Assembly: GCA_016928955.1 (NCBI GenBank)
Contig: JAFGJV010000033.1
Location: 1-64,000 of the forward strand
Direction: 5' to 3'
Source: Spirochaetales bacterium
GTDB lineage: Bacteria > Spirochaetota > Spirochaetia > Treponematales > UBA12059
DNA: 64,000 bases
How positions within the stretch are numbered: position 1 is the first letter of the stretch; the number at the start of each line of letters is the position of its first letter. Of the stretch, positions 34,969 to 43,665 are shown piece after piece. The notes beneath the pieces were generated by a model that searched no databases, was not told where the DNA came from, and saw only the letters and a program-made list of their open reading frames with translations. The translations under genes were made by a program, and so were the position numbers.

Positions 34969-35841
34969 TTACGCCACGTAGCCGACCAGGGCTTCGGAAC
35001 GGGTGGGCTCTGACAGCCTCTTGAGCGCGTTCTTCTCGATCTGGCGTATGCGTTCCTTGGTCAGCTTGAAACGGTCGCCGATTTCCTTGAGGCTCATGGC
35101 GCGGCGCCCGTTGAGGCCGAAACGGTACTGCACCACCTCGCGCTCCTTTTCGGTCAGCGTGAGCAGGACGGCGTTGATGTCGTCCTTGAGGCCCCGCTCG
35201 ATGACGTTTTCGTCCGGCGTCCCATAGGCGTCGTTTTCTATAAAGTCGCCCAGCACGCTGGAATCGCGTTCGTCAAACACGGGCGTGTCCAGGGACACCA
35301 GGTCGCGCGACACGTTGACCAGGTCCGCCACATGGGCGGGGTCCATGTCCAGCATCCTGGCGATCTCGCCTATCTCCCCGTCTTCGGACAGTCCGGCGTT
35401 GACGTACTTGCGGGCCTTCTCGATTTGGACCAGTTCGTTGGCCCTGTTCAGGGGCAGGCGTATCATGCGGCTTTTCTCGCACACGGCCTTCAGGATGGCC
35501 TGGCGTATCCACCACACCGCGTAGCTGATGAAATGGTAGCCCTTGTCCACGTCGTAACGCTCTATCGCGTTGATCAGTCCAATGTTGCCCTCGCTGATCA
35601 GGTCCGCAAGGGGAAGCCCCTGGTTCTGGTATTTTTTGGCCACATTGACCACAAAGCGCAGGTTGCCCTTGACCAGCATGTCCTTTGCCGCCTGGTCGCC
35701 CTGGGCGGCCAATCTGGCATAGCGATCCTCTTCCTCACGGCTGAGGAGCGGCACGCGGTTGATTTCCTTGAGATATATGGAAAGCACGTTGGCGTCCAGG
35801 CTTGAGTCATTTATGGGAGCGCTTGCCTTTTTCGTCTTCAT
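34969..35841 (-). CDS. group 2 RNA polymerase sigma-70 factor
   Basis: Sigma-70 family protein of 290 residues from the ATG at 35841 (AGGAGG six bases upstream). Region 1.2 is LSIYLKEINRVPLLSREEE; region 2 has NLRFVVNVAKKYQNQGLPL, DLISEGNIGLINAIERYD and the -10-recognition stretch SYAVWWIRQAIL; region 3 is complete; region 4.2 is SLKEIGDRFKLTKERIRQIE. It lacks the long region 1.1 and non-conserved insert of a primary RpoD, so it is a group 2 (RpoS-like or SigA-like alternative) factor. Targets are unknown. Confidence 0.9.
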   Translation of the reverse strand: MKTKKASAPINDSSLDANVLSIYLKEINRVPLLSREEEDRYARLAAQGDQAAKDMLVKGNLRFVVNVAKKYQNQGLPLADLISEGNIGLINAIERYDVDKGYHFISYAVWWIRQAILKAVCEKSRMIRLPLNRANELVQIEKARKYVNAGLSEDGEIGEIARMLDMDPAHVADLVNVSRDLVSLDTPVFDERDSSVLGDFIENDAYGTPDENVIERGLKDDINAVLLTLTEKEREVVQYRFGLNGRRAMSLKEIGDRFKLTKERIRQIEKNALKRLSEPTRSEALVGYVA

Positions 35842-36158
35842 GCAGATCCTCCTGCATATTCTTAAGCAGGAAGCGTGCCAATCACGATCTCGAAGGCAGA
35901 AAAAGAACCGGATTTTAAGCGATTGCGCACAGACAGAATAAGTGCTTATTCCAGAACAACTTACCCACAAGGCTTGGTCCTGCCAGCACGAAAAGCCCGG
36001 CTATCCATGATATGCCGAACACTTTTTTAGCTCCGGGCGGCGGAAAAGACGCCTAAAGATGTGGAATTTCTATCCGTTTGCCTTCCGAGCGGCAAAAAAG
36101 TGTTTCAATTCAACACAAGCCCGGATAGAAGTGTAAAAACCGTGTCGAATGGAACCAC
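35842..36158. other. 317-bp intergenic region upstream of the sigma factor gene
   Basis: No gene supported. It holds the sigma-gene Shine-Dalgarno site, an inverted repeat AATAAGTGCTTATT (35937-35950) that may be an operator or part of a promoter, and a weak CGGC/GCCG hairpin near 35993-36015 that could end the upstream SEC-C gene. I could not pick a convincing promoter. Confidence 0.4.
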
Positions 36159-36836
36159 TCAGAGTTCGTACGGCAACGGCACCCGGTTACAACAGCGTGA
36201 AGCGGGCAAACCAGAGCCGCAGGGACAGCGCCCGTTTGTGGGTATGAGCGACGCAGCGCTGAAGTCACCCGCCAGGATTTTTGAGCGATCCGACACCCAG
36301 GTTTCCCCGCCAAGGACCGGAAACTGTATCCGTACCCTGCGGAACGCCTTGAGCTTGTCCTCGCACTCGGAATACCGCGCCACGATGCCCGGACCGACGC
36401 GCGTCCATGCATCCGCGATGACGGTCATCACGGTTTCCATCTCGGCCTGGTCGGTAAACCGTCCGCCCGGAACCGTTGTCAGGTACCTGCGTGCGTGTAC
36501 GGAGAAAAACGCCCGGTAGTCGTCATGTTCCTGGCAGGAGGAACGGGGCATACCGTATTCGTTTGACGCGCGGCAGAACAGTAACCGGGCGGGGCTTCTG
36601 GGGGCCACTCGTTGGGCGCTGGCCAGAGCTTTAAGGGCAAGACCATCCTTGCCGAGGCGCTTGAGAGCTATCGCGAGCCAATACAGCCTGCGCGCCAAGT
36701 CCCCGCGCCGTTCCGGATGGGTAGCGTCCACGGCAGTGCGAAGGAGGGGCAGGGCTGACGCCGGATCGTGCCGCGCAAGGGCCCGCATGCCGGCGGAGTA
36801 CGACCATTCGGGCGTATGACCGCGTCTCGTTCTCAT
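36159..36836 (-). CDS. SEC-C motif protein with TPR-like helices, function unknown
   Basis: Protein of 225 residues. Residues about 10-85 look like TPR-type helices (ALARHDPASALPLLRTAV, ALKALASAQRVAPRSPAR). The C-terminus carries a zinc-binding SEC-C-like motif, RCPCGSGLPASRCC, also seen at the end of SecA and in many small proteins. I choose the ATG at 36836: TTGCTT-17-TAATTT ends seven bases before it and there is no Shine-Dalgarno site, so the mRNA is probably leaderless. The in-frame TTG at 36872 coincides with that -35 and is unlikely to be a start codon. Function unknown. Confidence 0.72.
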   Translation of the reverse strand: MRTRRGHTPEWSYSAGMRALARHDPASALPLLRTAVDATHPERRGDLARRLYWLAIALKRLGKDGLALKALASAQRVAPRSPARLLFCRASNEYGMPRSSCQEHDDYRAFFSVHARRYLTTVPGGRFTDQAEMETVMTVIADAWTRVGPGIVARYSECEDKLKAFRRVRIQFPVLGGETWVSDRSKILAGDFSAASLIPTNGRCPCGSGLPASRCCNRVPLPYEL

Positions 36837-36843
36837 GTTAGTT

Positions 36844-36872
36844 AAATTACTTAAATCTCCAATGCCAAGCAA
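36844..36872 (-). promoter_or_regulatory. promoter abutting the SEC-C gene start
   Basis: Minus-strand TTGCTT (36867-36872), a 17-base spacer, and TAATTT (36844-36849); only seven bases separate it from the ATG. Confidence 0.5.
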
Positions 36873-36919
36873 GCGACGAGAACGTTGTTTTCCAGTCTGG
36901 CGCCAGCCATGCGCGCCGC

Positions 36920-39070
36920 TCAGGCACCGCAGGATGCCAGCAAGACCATGCTTCGCGCCCGGACCAGGTACCGACCGTCGCAGGCTCCCGGCGCTCCGTC
37001 AGGCACAAGGTCGTCCGGCGCGGCCAGGGCGGTATCCAGTACGCGCCGCCATACGCGGCCCAGCGGGGGTCGAGCCACAGAAAACTCCACATCGTTAGCC
37101 GATGCGTTGAACATGACAAAGAAGTCGCAGTCGTCCCTGTCTGCGACAATATCCGCCCGTGAGCCGTCAATGCGGGCGGCCACCGTCTTGTCTGCCCTGG
37201 CCCAATCCGGAGGCGCCCCGTCCGGCGTGAACCATGCTATATCCGGCAAAGCGTTGAAGTTCGCGTCGCCGCCGGTGAAAAATTCCGGACGCCTGAACGC
37301 CGGATGTTCCTTGCGGAAGGCTATCAGCTTGGCGCTGAACTCTAGAAGACCAGCGTGTCCGGCTGCCGCCTCCCAGTCATACCAGCTGATATCGTTGTTC
37401 TGGCAGTAGGCGTTGTTATTACCGTGCTGGGTGCGCCCGAATTCGTCGCCCCCGAGCATCATAGGCGTGCCTATGGACAAAAGCAGGGTGGCCAGATAGT
37501 TGCGGCACATGCGGTCCCGCACTCCCTCAATGGCCGGATCGGTGCTTGGTCCCTCAAACCCGAAGTTGAAGCTGAAATTGCTGTTGTGTCCATCCCCGTT
37601 GCCCTCGCCATTGGCGTCGTTGTGTTTGCCGTTGTAGCTGACCAGGTCTCGGAGGGTGAAACCGTCATGGCTGGTCACGTAATTGATGGAATGGAAGGGT
37701 TTGCGGCCGTCCCGCAGGTACAGGTCGCTTGAGCCGGTCAGCCTGGTGGCCAGGGCGGCTACCGTCCGTTCGTCGCCCCGCCAGAAACGCCGGACATCGT
37801 CGCGGTAGCGGTCGTTCCACTCGGCCCAGCGGCCACCGGGGAACCCGCCAACCTGGTATGCGCCCCCGGCGTCCCAGGCCTCCGCGATGATTTTGGTATG
37901 CCGCAGTATGGGATCCTCGGCTATCTGCTCTATCACCGGAGGGTTCTCGAGCATGCGCCCGCGCTGGTCGCGGCCAAGGATCGAGCCCAGGTCAAAACGG
38001 AAACCGTCCACGTGCATGTCCACCACCCAGTAATGCAGGCAGTCCAGGATGAAATTCCTGACCACCGGGTGGTTGCAGTTGAGCGTGTTGCCGCAGCCGG
38101 AAAAATTCTTGTAATGGCGCGGGCTGTCGTCCAGCATGTACCAGATGGCGTTGTCCAGGCCCCGGAAAGACACCGTTGGCCCGAACTCTCCCCCTTCGCC
38201 CGAGTGGTTGAACACCACGTCAAGGATCACCTCGATGCCGGCCGCGTGCAGTTCCCGGACCATGGTCTTGAATTCGTCCACCTGGCTGCCGTCGGCGCGG
38301 CTTGAGGCGTACCGGCCCTTGGGCGCGAAAAAGGCCAGGGTGCTGTACCCCCAGTACTGGGCCAGGCGCTCGCCCGTAAAGGGATTCCGCAGCTCGTTCT
38401 CGAACTCGTCGAATTCCTGCACGGGCAGAAGCTCCAGGCTGGTTATTCCCAGTTTTTTGAGGTACGGGATTTTCTCAACCACGCCTAGGTAGGTCCCTGG
38501 ATGCTCGACCCCGGCGCCCCGGCCCATGGTCAGGCCGCGCACATGGGCTTCATAGATGACGCAGTGGCGCAGGGGCAGATTGAGCGGCCGGTCGCCCTTC
38601 CAGTCAAAGCGCTCGTCGTCCAACACGATGCACTTAGGCATGACGGCGGCGTCATCCACCAGGGAAAACGACAGGTCGCCCCGTGGATCGGCCGGGTCGT
38701 ACGCCCGGGCGGCGGCCACATCCCATATAAAGTCGCCGGTCAGGGCTTTTGCGTAGGGATCTATCAAGAGCTTGTTCGGGTTGAAGCGGTAGCCCAGCTC
38801 GGGCAGATAGGGGCCGTCAGCGCGCCACGCGTAGAGGGAGCCGCTTCCGATTCCGGCCACGTGGGCGTGCCAGATGTCGCCGGTACGGTTCTGAACGGGA
38901 TCCAGGCGGAAATCCAGCACTGGCGCGCCGTCCTCGGGACGCTCGAAGACGCACAGCCGGATGGAGGTCGCGTTACGGGAAAACACCGCAAAGTTTACAC
39001 CGTCCTGCGTGATCGACGCGCCAAACGGCCTCGGGCTTCCCGGGCTGACGTGGTAGCTACCGCGCGACAT
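36920..39070 (-). CDS. glgX: glycogen debranching enzyme GlgX / isoamylase
   Basis: Cytoplasmic alpha-1,6-glucosidase that removes short branches from glycogen, 716 residues from the ATG at 39070 (GGAGG five bases upstream). N-terminal CBM48 (about 10-120), then a GH13_11 barrel with VIYEAHVRGLTMGRGAGVE, DVVFNHSGEGGEFGP, GFRFDLGSILGRD (Asp360), IAEAWDAGG (Glu397) and YVTSHDGFTLRDLVSYNGKH (Asp469), all diagnostic of GlgX/TreX. No glgA, glgB, glgC or glgP is adjacent. I find no copy of the maltodextrin operator upstream. Confidence 0.95.
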   Translation of the reverse strand: MSRGSYHVSPGSPRPFGASITQDGVNFAVFSRNATSIRLCVFERPEDGAPVLDFRLDPVQNRTGDIWHAHVAGIGSGSLYAWRADGPYLPELGYRFNPNKLLIDPYAKALTGDFIWDVAAARAYDPADPRGDLSFSLVDDAAVMPKCIVLDDERFDWKGDRPLNLPLRHCVIYEAHVRGLTMGRGAGVEHPGTYLGVVEKIPYLKKLGITSLELLPVQEFDEFENELRNPFTGERLAQYWGYSTLAFFAPKGRYASSRADGSQVDEFKTMVRELHAAGIEVILDVVFNHSGEGGEFGPTVSFRGLDNAIWYMLDDSPRHYKNFSGCGNTLNCNHPVVRNFILDCLHYWVVDMHVDGFRFDLGSILGRDQRGRMLENPPVIEQIAEDPILRHTKIIAEAWDAGGAYQVGGFPGGRWAEWNDRYRDDVRRFWRGDERTVAALATRLTGSSDLYLRDGRKPFHSINYVTSHDGFTLRDLVSYNGKHNDANGEGNGDGHNSNFSFNFGFEGPSTDPAIEGVRDRMCRNYLATLLLSIGTPMMLGGDEFGRTQHGNNNAYCQNNDISWYDWEAAAGHAGLLEFSAKLIAFRKEHPAFRRPEFFTGGDANFNALPDIAWFTPDGAPPDWARADKTVAARIDGSRADIVADRDDCDFFVMFNASANDVEFSVARPPLGRVWRRVLDTALAAPDDLVPDGAPGACDGRYLVRARSMVLLASCGA

Positions 39071-39185
39071 GACAACCTCCAAGGCGCGGATACGCCTTAA
39101 ACAGATACCTTAGTCCAAAACAGGGTTCAGGTGCAAAGCGCGTACGCCGGTGGCCCGGTTGCACCACGGCGACTACAGAGCCTTC

Positions 39186-39215
39186 AAAAAACGCGGCCGC
39201 CCTTCCGGCGGCCGC
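39186..39215 (-). terminator. terminator downstream of fabF
   Basis: GCGGCCGCC and GGCGGCCGC (39193-39201 and 39207-39215) form a perfect 9-bp stem; on the minus strand the stem is followed by GTTTTTTG. It lies about 33 bases beyond the fabF stop codon. Confidence 0.85.
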
Positions 39216-39247
39216 ATGGTTTCTCTATAAAGCCGGATGCCGGCCTG

Positions 39248-40486
39248 TTAGATTTTCTTAAAGACGATGACGGCGTTTTGCCCGCCAAAGCCCATGGAGT
39301 TTTTCACCACGGCGCGCACGGGCCCGTTGCGGCCAACGTTGGGAACGTAATCCAGGTCGCATTCAGGATCGGGGTGCTCCAGGTTGATGGTGGGCGGGTA
39401 GTACTGGTCGCGGATGGACAGGACGGAAGCCACGGATTCGATGCCGCCAGCGCCGCCTATGCAGTGCCCGGTCATGGATTTGATGGACGACACGGCCAGC
39501 TTGTAGGCATGCTGGCCGAAGGCGTGCTTGATGGCCTTGGTCTCGATGGGATCGTTGAGCGGGGTCGAGGTACCGTGAGCGCTGATGTGATCAACATCCT
39601 CCGGCTTGAGCCCGGCGTCGGCCAGGGCCAGGGTAATGGCGCGGGCCACGCCCATGCCCTCTGGATCGGGAGCCGTTAGGTGGTGGGCGTCACAGGTGGT
39701 GCCAAAGCCTGCCAGCTCGCAGTATATTCGGGCTCCGCGCTTCTCGGCATGGTCCCAGTCCTCAAGCACCAGAACGCCCGCGCCCTCGGCCATGACAAAG
39801 CCGTCCCTGTCCTTGTCAAAGGGCCTGGACGCCTTGGACGGGTCGTCGTTGCGCGTGGACAGGGCCTGGATCATGCTGAACGCGCCCAGACCCAGCTTGG
39901 TTATGCACGCCTCCGAACCGCCGGCGAATACCACGTCGGCATGGCCGTCGCGGATCCAGCGGAGGCCGGTGCCTATGGCGTCCGTGCCCGCGGCGCACGC
40001 GGTGACGATGCACTGGCAGGGGCCGCGCGCGCCCACGTTGAGCGCTATGTTGGCCGCGCCGAAATTGGCCAGGCTCTTGACCACGGTCATGGGCGGGATG
40101 CGACCGGGGCCCCGGTCGCACATGCGGACAAAAGCCTCCTCAATGCTGGTGGAGCCGCCCTGGCCGGTTCCAAGGCACACGCCGGTCAGGTAGGTATCCA
40201 GATCGTCCTTGGCCAGGCCTGCGTCCTCCATGGCTTCCATGGCCGCGTAGATGGCGAACTGGCTAAACCGGTCCATCTTCCGCGCTTCCTTGGCGTCCAT
40301 GCGTTTGGAAGGGTCGAAGTCTTTTACTTCGCCGGCGATCTTGGACGCCACCTCGCTGGCGTCCACGCACGTCACCGGTCCTATTCCGCTCTTTCCGGCT
40401 TTGACGGCTTCCCAAAATGTGGGCACGTCATTGCCGATCGGACTGACGACGCCGAGGCCCGTTACGGCCACCCTTCTCTTTTCCAT
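39248..40486 (-). CDS. fabF: beta-ketoacyl-ACP synthase II
   Basis: Condensing enzyme of fatty acid elongation, 412 residues. The catalytic triad is visible: Cys164 in VTACAAGTDAIG, His304 in SAHGTSTPLND and His341 in SMTGHCIGGAGG. The ATG at 40486 overlaps the fabG stop (TGATG), so translation is coupled. Last gene of the fabD-fabG-fabF operon, which lacks acpP between fabG and fabF where many bacteria have it. Confidence 0.96.
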   Translation of the reverse strand: MEKRRVAVTGLGVVSPIGNDVPTFWEAVKAGKSGIGPVTCVDASEVASKIAGEVKDFDPSKRMDAKEARKMDRFSQFAIYAAMEAMEDAGLAKDDLDTYLTGVCLGTGQGGSTSIEEAFVRMCDRGPGRIPPMTVVKSLANFGAANIALNVGARGPCQCIVTACAAGTDAIGTGLRWIRDGHADVVFAGGSEACITKLGLGAFSMIQALSTRNDDPSKASRPFDKDRDGFVMAEGAGVLVLEDWDHAEKRGARIYCELAGFGTTCDAHHLTAPDPEGMGVARAITLALADAGLKPEDVDHISAHGTSTPLNDPIETKAIKHAFGQHAYKLAVSSIKSMTGHCIGGAGGIESVASVLSIRDQYYPPTINLEHPDPECDLDYVPNVGRNGPVRAVVKNSMGFGGQNAVIVFKKI

Positions 40487-41235
40487 CACATCCCCATTCC
40501 GCCGTCTATCTTGACGACCTCTCCGGTAATATATGAAGCCATATCCGAGGCCAGGAACACCACCACGGAAGCTATCTCCTCGGGTCGGGCGGTCCTGCCC
40601 AGCGGGATCTGGGCCTTCAGTTTCTCCTTGGCTTCTTCCGGTAGCTTGTCCGTCATGGCCGTGTCCACAAAGCCGGGCGCCACGGCGTTGACTCGCACGC
40701 CACGGGTTGCGACCTCTCGGGCCAGGCTTTTGGTAAAGCCGATAAGCCCCGCCTTGCTGGCCGCGTAGTTGGTCTGTCCGCCGTTGCCTATGATGCCCAC
40801 AACGCTGGACACGTTGACGATGCTACCGGAACGGCGCTTGATCATGTGCCTGGCCGCCGCCCTGCATACCAGGAAGGCGCTCGTAAGATTGGTGTCGATG
40901 ACGGCTTTCCAGTCGTCCAGCTGCATGCGGAACACCAGTCCGTCGCGCGTGACGCCGGCGTTGTTCACCACCACGTCTATGGGGCCGCGGGCAGCAGTAG
41001 CCTCAACGGCGGCGTCCACGGCCTTCTCGTCCGCCACGTCGCAGGCCACCCAGGCCACGGTAGCTCCATGCTCAGCCGCCAAGGTTTCCAGGGAACCGTG
41101 TTCCTCGGATTTGCTCCGGCTGAAATACTCAACGCTGGCGCCTTCAGCAAGGAACGCCTTGACCACGGCAAGGCCTATGCCCTTGGAGCCGCCGGTCACT
41201 ATGCACTGTTTGCCCTTCAAGAGCTGGTCGCTCAT
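40486..41235 (-). CDS. fabG: 3-oxoacyl-ACP reductase
   Basis: NADPH-dependent SDR of fatty acid synthesis, 249 residues from the ATG at 41235 (GGAGG five bases upstream; an in-frame codon 12 bases earlier is rejected). TGGSKGIGLAVV cofactor motif, NNAG at 91-94, catalytic Ser143/144, Tyr157 and Lys161 in NYAASKAG, and C-terminal DMASYITGEVVKIDGGMGM typical of FabG. Middle gene of the fab operon. Confidence 0.96.
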   Translation of the reverse strand: MSDQLLKGKQCIVTGGSKGIGLAVVKAFLAEGASVEYFSRSKSEEHGSLETLAAEHGATVAWVACDVADEKAVDAAVEATAARGPIDVVVNNAGVTRDGLVFRMQLDDWKAVIDTNLTSAFLVCRAAARHMIKRRSGSIVNVSSVVGIIGNGGQTNYAASKAGLIGFTKSLAREVATRGVRVNAVAPGFVDTAMTDKLPEEAKEKLKAQIPLGRTARPEEIASVVVFLASDMASYITGEVVKIDGGMGM

Positions 41236-41305
41236 TGTGTCCTCCACGTCATGGCACCCGTTCCGATCTCCGCGATCCAGGGTGCCGGTACGGGCCTGCC
41301 CGCGC

Positions 41306-42226
41306 CTACAAGGATATGCTGGCTATCTGGTCAACGGTGGAACAAGGCCTGCACGGCACATCGGTGTCCACCGACTTCCACAGGCCGGCAAGCACAGTTC
41401 CCGGACCCGCTTCCAGGCACTGGGTGAACCCGGCCGAGAGTATGGACGCTTCCTCGTCCATCCAGCGTACTGAACTGATGATCTGCTCGGCGGCCAGGCG
41501 TTTGAGCTCGGCGCCGTCGCTTTCCTTTTTGCCGGTCACGTTCGAGAAGAAGTCCAGCTTGGGGTCCGCAAAGGACTCGTCGGCTATGAATTCGCGGAAA
41601 CCGTCGTAGGCGTACTTCATGATGGGCGAGTGGAAGGCGCCGGATACTTTCAGCCGGATCACGCGTTTGGCCCCGGCTTCCTTGATGGCTGCCTCGGCCT
41701 TGTCCATGCCGCTCTCCGTGCCCGATATGACCGACTGGGCTGGCGAGTTGTAGTTAGCCACCCATACATCGTCTATGCCCGCCGCCTTGAGCGCGGCTTC
41801 TATGGCCTTTGGTTCCAGGTTCAAAACGGCGGCCATGGTCGATCCGCCGGAACGCTTGCCCGCCTCGTCCATCAAGCGGCCGCGCTCGGCCACCAGTCGG
41901 ATCATGCGCCCGAAGGGCAGCACGCCAGCCTCTACCAGCGCCGGCCATTCGCCCAGGCTAAAGCCCGCCGCTCCCTCCGGGCGGATACCATGCTCGTGCA
42001 GGCAGGTAGACGCGGCGCATTCCACCAGGGCTAGGGCCACCTGGGTGTTGCGCGTTTGCTTGAGTTCGTCCTCGGTGCCTTCAAAAATCAAGGCCTTGAG
42101 GTTGATCTTGGATGCGTCCGACGCTTCCTCGAACAGAGCCCGCACGGCGGTGCTCGTCTCGTAAAAATCCTTGCCCATGCCGATGCTTTGGGCTCCCTGG
42201 CCTGGAAACAACACGCACGTTTTCAA
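41306..42226 (-). CDS. fabD: malonyl-CoA:ACP transacylase
   Basis: Loads malonate onto acyl carrier protein, 306 residues. FPGQGAQSIGMG N-terminus, nucleophile Ser90 in AAGFSLGEWPAL (Phe where most members have His in GHSLGE), and catalytic His199 in VSGAFHS. The start is a TTG at 42226 with AGGGGG about eight bases upstream; translation directly from this point gives the expected N-terminus. First gene of the fab operon, divergent from the alkyltransferase-like gene. Confidence 0.94.
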   Translation of the reverse strand: MKTCVLFPGQGAQSIGMGKDFYETSTAVRALFEEASDASKINLKALIFEGTEDELKQTRNTQVALALVECAASTCLHEHGIRPEGAAGFSLGEWPALVEAGVLPFGRMIRLVAERGRLMDEAGKRSGGSTMAAVLNLEPKAIEAALKAAGIDDVWVANYNSPAQSVISGTESGMDKAEAAIKEAGAKRVIRLKVSGAFHSPIMKYAYDGFREFIADESFADPKLDFFSNVTGKKESDGAELKRLAAEQIISSVRWMDEEASILSAGFTQCLEAGPGTVLAGLWKSVDTDVPCRPCSTVDQIASISL

Positions 42227-42305
42227 AAAAAGCCCCCTGTCGCTTGCCGCGCCCGGTGGGACGCGACTCCCCGGACACGCGCGTTGGATTCCTGCCTGAC
42301 CGCGA

Positions 42306-42335
42306 ACGCTAGCACGCTGCGAAAAACGCTGTCAA
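42306..42335 (-). promoter_or_regulatory. fab operon promoter
   Basis: Minus-strand TTGACA (42330-42335), an 18-base spacer, and TAGCGT (42306-42311). The -35 overlaps that of the divergent alkyltransferase-like gene. Confidence 0.5.
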
Positions 42336-42357
42336 GCTTGGCGTTCGAGGGTAGAAT
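42329..42357 (+). promoter_or_regulatory. promoter abutting the alkyltransferase-like gene
   Basis: CTGTCA (42329-42334), a 17-base spacer, and TAGAAT (42352-42357); the ATG begins seven bases after the -10, so the transcript may be leaderless. Confidence 0.5.
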
Positions 42358-42363
42358 TATACC

Positions 42364-42690
42364 ATGAACCAGATAAGCGAGCGGATTATCTCGGTTATAG
42401 CGTCCATTCCGGCCGGGTCCGTGGCGTCGTACGGAGCGGTGGCTGCCGCGGCCGGCCTGCCTAACGGCGCCCGGCAGGTAGCCAGGCTGCTCCACAGCGC
42501 GTCCGCAGAACACAATCTGCCGTGGTGGCGCGTGGTGCGTTCGGACGGGAAAATCGCGCTTGCTCCCGGTTATGGGTTTGAGGAACAAGCCGCCAGGCTG
42601 CGGGAGGAAGGCGTCCGCGTCCTGCCGGACGGCAGGGTGGAAGGTTTTCAGTCGGGCGTTGCCATGGCCCGTACGCCAAAGCGCCGGTAA
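42364..42690 (+). CDS. alkyltransferase-like protein (MGMT family without the catalytic cysteine)
   Basis: Protein of 108 residues with the O6-alkylguanine-DNA alkyltransferase C-terminal fold: helix-turn-helix IPAGSVASYGAVAAAAGLP and arginine-finger region NGARQVARLL. The active-site PCHRV is replaced by PWWRV (Trp54, Trp55), so it cannot accept alkyl groups. Alkyltransferase-like (ATL) proteins instead bind O6-alkylguanine and recruit nucleotide excision repair. Known ATLs usually have PWHRV; the second Trp here is a further change. The last 43 bases overlap the 3' end of the convergent GNAT gene. Confidence 0.88.
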   Translation: MNQISERIISVIASIPAGSVASYGAVAAAAGLPNGARQVARLLHSASAEHNLPWWRVVRSDGKIALAPGYGFEEQAARLREEGVRVLPDGRVEGFQSGVAMARTPKRR

Positions 42691-43541
42691 CCGACAGACG
42701 ACAGCGACGCTCCAAACCATTCGGGGGCAAAAGGCAAATCCACCAGATATCGACGTATGCCTTCCCGGCCGACAAGCCGGCCAACCATGTCGACCAGCCG
42801 CCGCCCTATGCCCAGACGCCGGTGCCCCTCATCCACAAATACCAGAGCCAGCCTGGCCAAAGCGCTGTCCGCCGCCCGCACGATCATAGCCACCGCTATG
42901 CCGACCGGGGCGCCCCCGGAAGCCTCGGCCAGGTACACCACGGTGTCGTTCCCGTACAGCGCGCGCTCAAGCGACTCGAATTCCAGGCTTACCAGGGTTT
43001 CCGGAAACGTATCCAGGGCCGACGCCCGGGCTTTGTCCATAAACACCCCGAGCAAATCGGCATCCCCAGGGCCGGCCTCGCGGAATCCAAAAACCTCGTC
43101 CACCAGATCGTCGGTATCCTCGGGTTCCGGTCCGAGCCGTTCAAGTCCGTCCAGCGCGGCCACATCCCGGTACCACTCGTCCACCCTCCGCTTCATGGCC
43201 GCGTCCTTGTGCGCGTGCCAGCGTTTTTCCACGTCCGGAAAGAGGGCCAGGGCGTCCTTGTAGGCGCGGAACACACCCCTGCCGCGATTAAGCGCGGCCG
43301 ACAGGGCTGCGTGGGCTTCTGGATTGGCCACACCCCGGGCAAAACTCTCCATCAGCTTGAAGCCGTCCTCGCTGGCCCACGAAGGAAGGTCGACAAGGTC
43401 CCGGCCCGTCTCCAAAACAGCGTTGTCCGGGTCATCCATGGGGTACAAAAGGCCGCTTCCCTTGTCCACCCCATACCGGGCTTTCTGGTTTTCCATGGCA
43501 AAGATAATCGCCGCCTTGATTTCGTCGTTGAGCTCGAACAT
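42648..43541 (-). CDS. UPF0158-GNAT fusion protein
   Basis: Protein of 297 residues from the ATG at 43541. Residues about 1-145 resemble the UPF0158 family: MENQKARYGVDKGSGLLY and LNRGRGVFRAYKDALALFP with KRWHAHKD, close to the family's GRGAFRRFKD core. Residues about 150-290 form a GNAT acetyltransferase: VVYLAEASGGAPVGIAVAM, then the acetyl-CoA loop EGHRRLGIGRRLVDMVGRL. Neither substrate nor partner is known. UPF0158 proteins are usually stand-alone, so the fusion hints that this domain marks or binds the acetylation target. Confidence 0.8.
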   Translation of the reverse strand: MFELNDEIKAAIIFAMENQKARYGVDKGSGLLYPMDDPDNAVLETGRDLVDLPSWASEDGFKLMESFARGVANPEAHAALSAALNRGRGVFRAYKDALALFPDVEKRWHAHKDAAMKRRVDEWYRDVAALDGLERLGPEPEDTDDLVDEVFGFREAGPGDADLLGVFMDKARASALDTFPETLVSLEFESLERALYGNDTVVYLAEASGGAPVGIAVAMIVRAADSALARLALVFVDEGHRRLGIGRRLVDMVGRLVGREGIRRYLVDLPFAPEWFGASLSSVGYRRFGVRAMATPD

Positions 43542-43651
43542 GCCTAACCCCCGCCCCATTCATCGGCGCCCGGCGCCCGCGCGCCCATCATGCCCCGGGC
43601 GACGCCCGTCTGTCCAACTGTTTCTTCCTTGCTTTGCCCCGGTGCTCGGGC

Positions 43652-43657
43652 TATGCT
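43652..43657 (+). promoter_or_regulatory. -10 element abutting the PHP gene start
   Basis: TATGCT, with TTGCTT at 43629-43634 and a 17-base spacer. It ends eight bases before the ATG at 43666; no Shine-Dalgarno site is seen. Confidence 0.5.
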
Positions 43658-43665
43658 GGCCTGGC

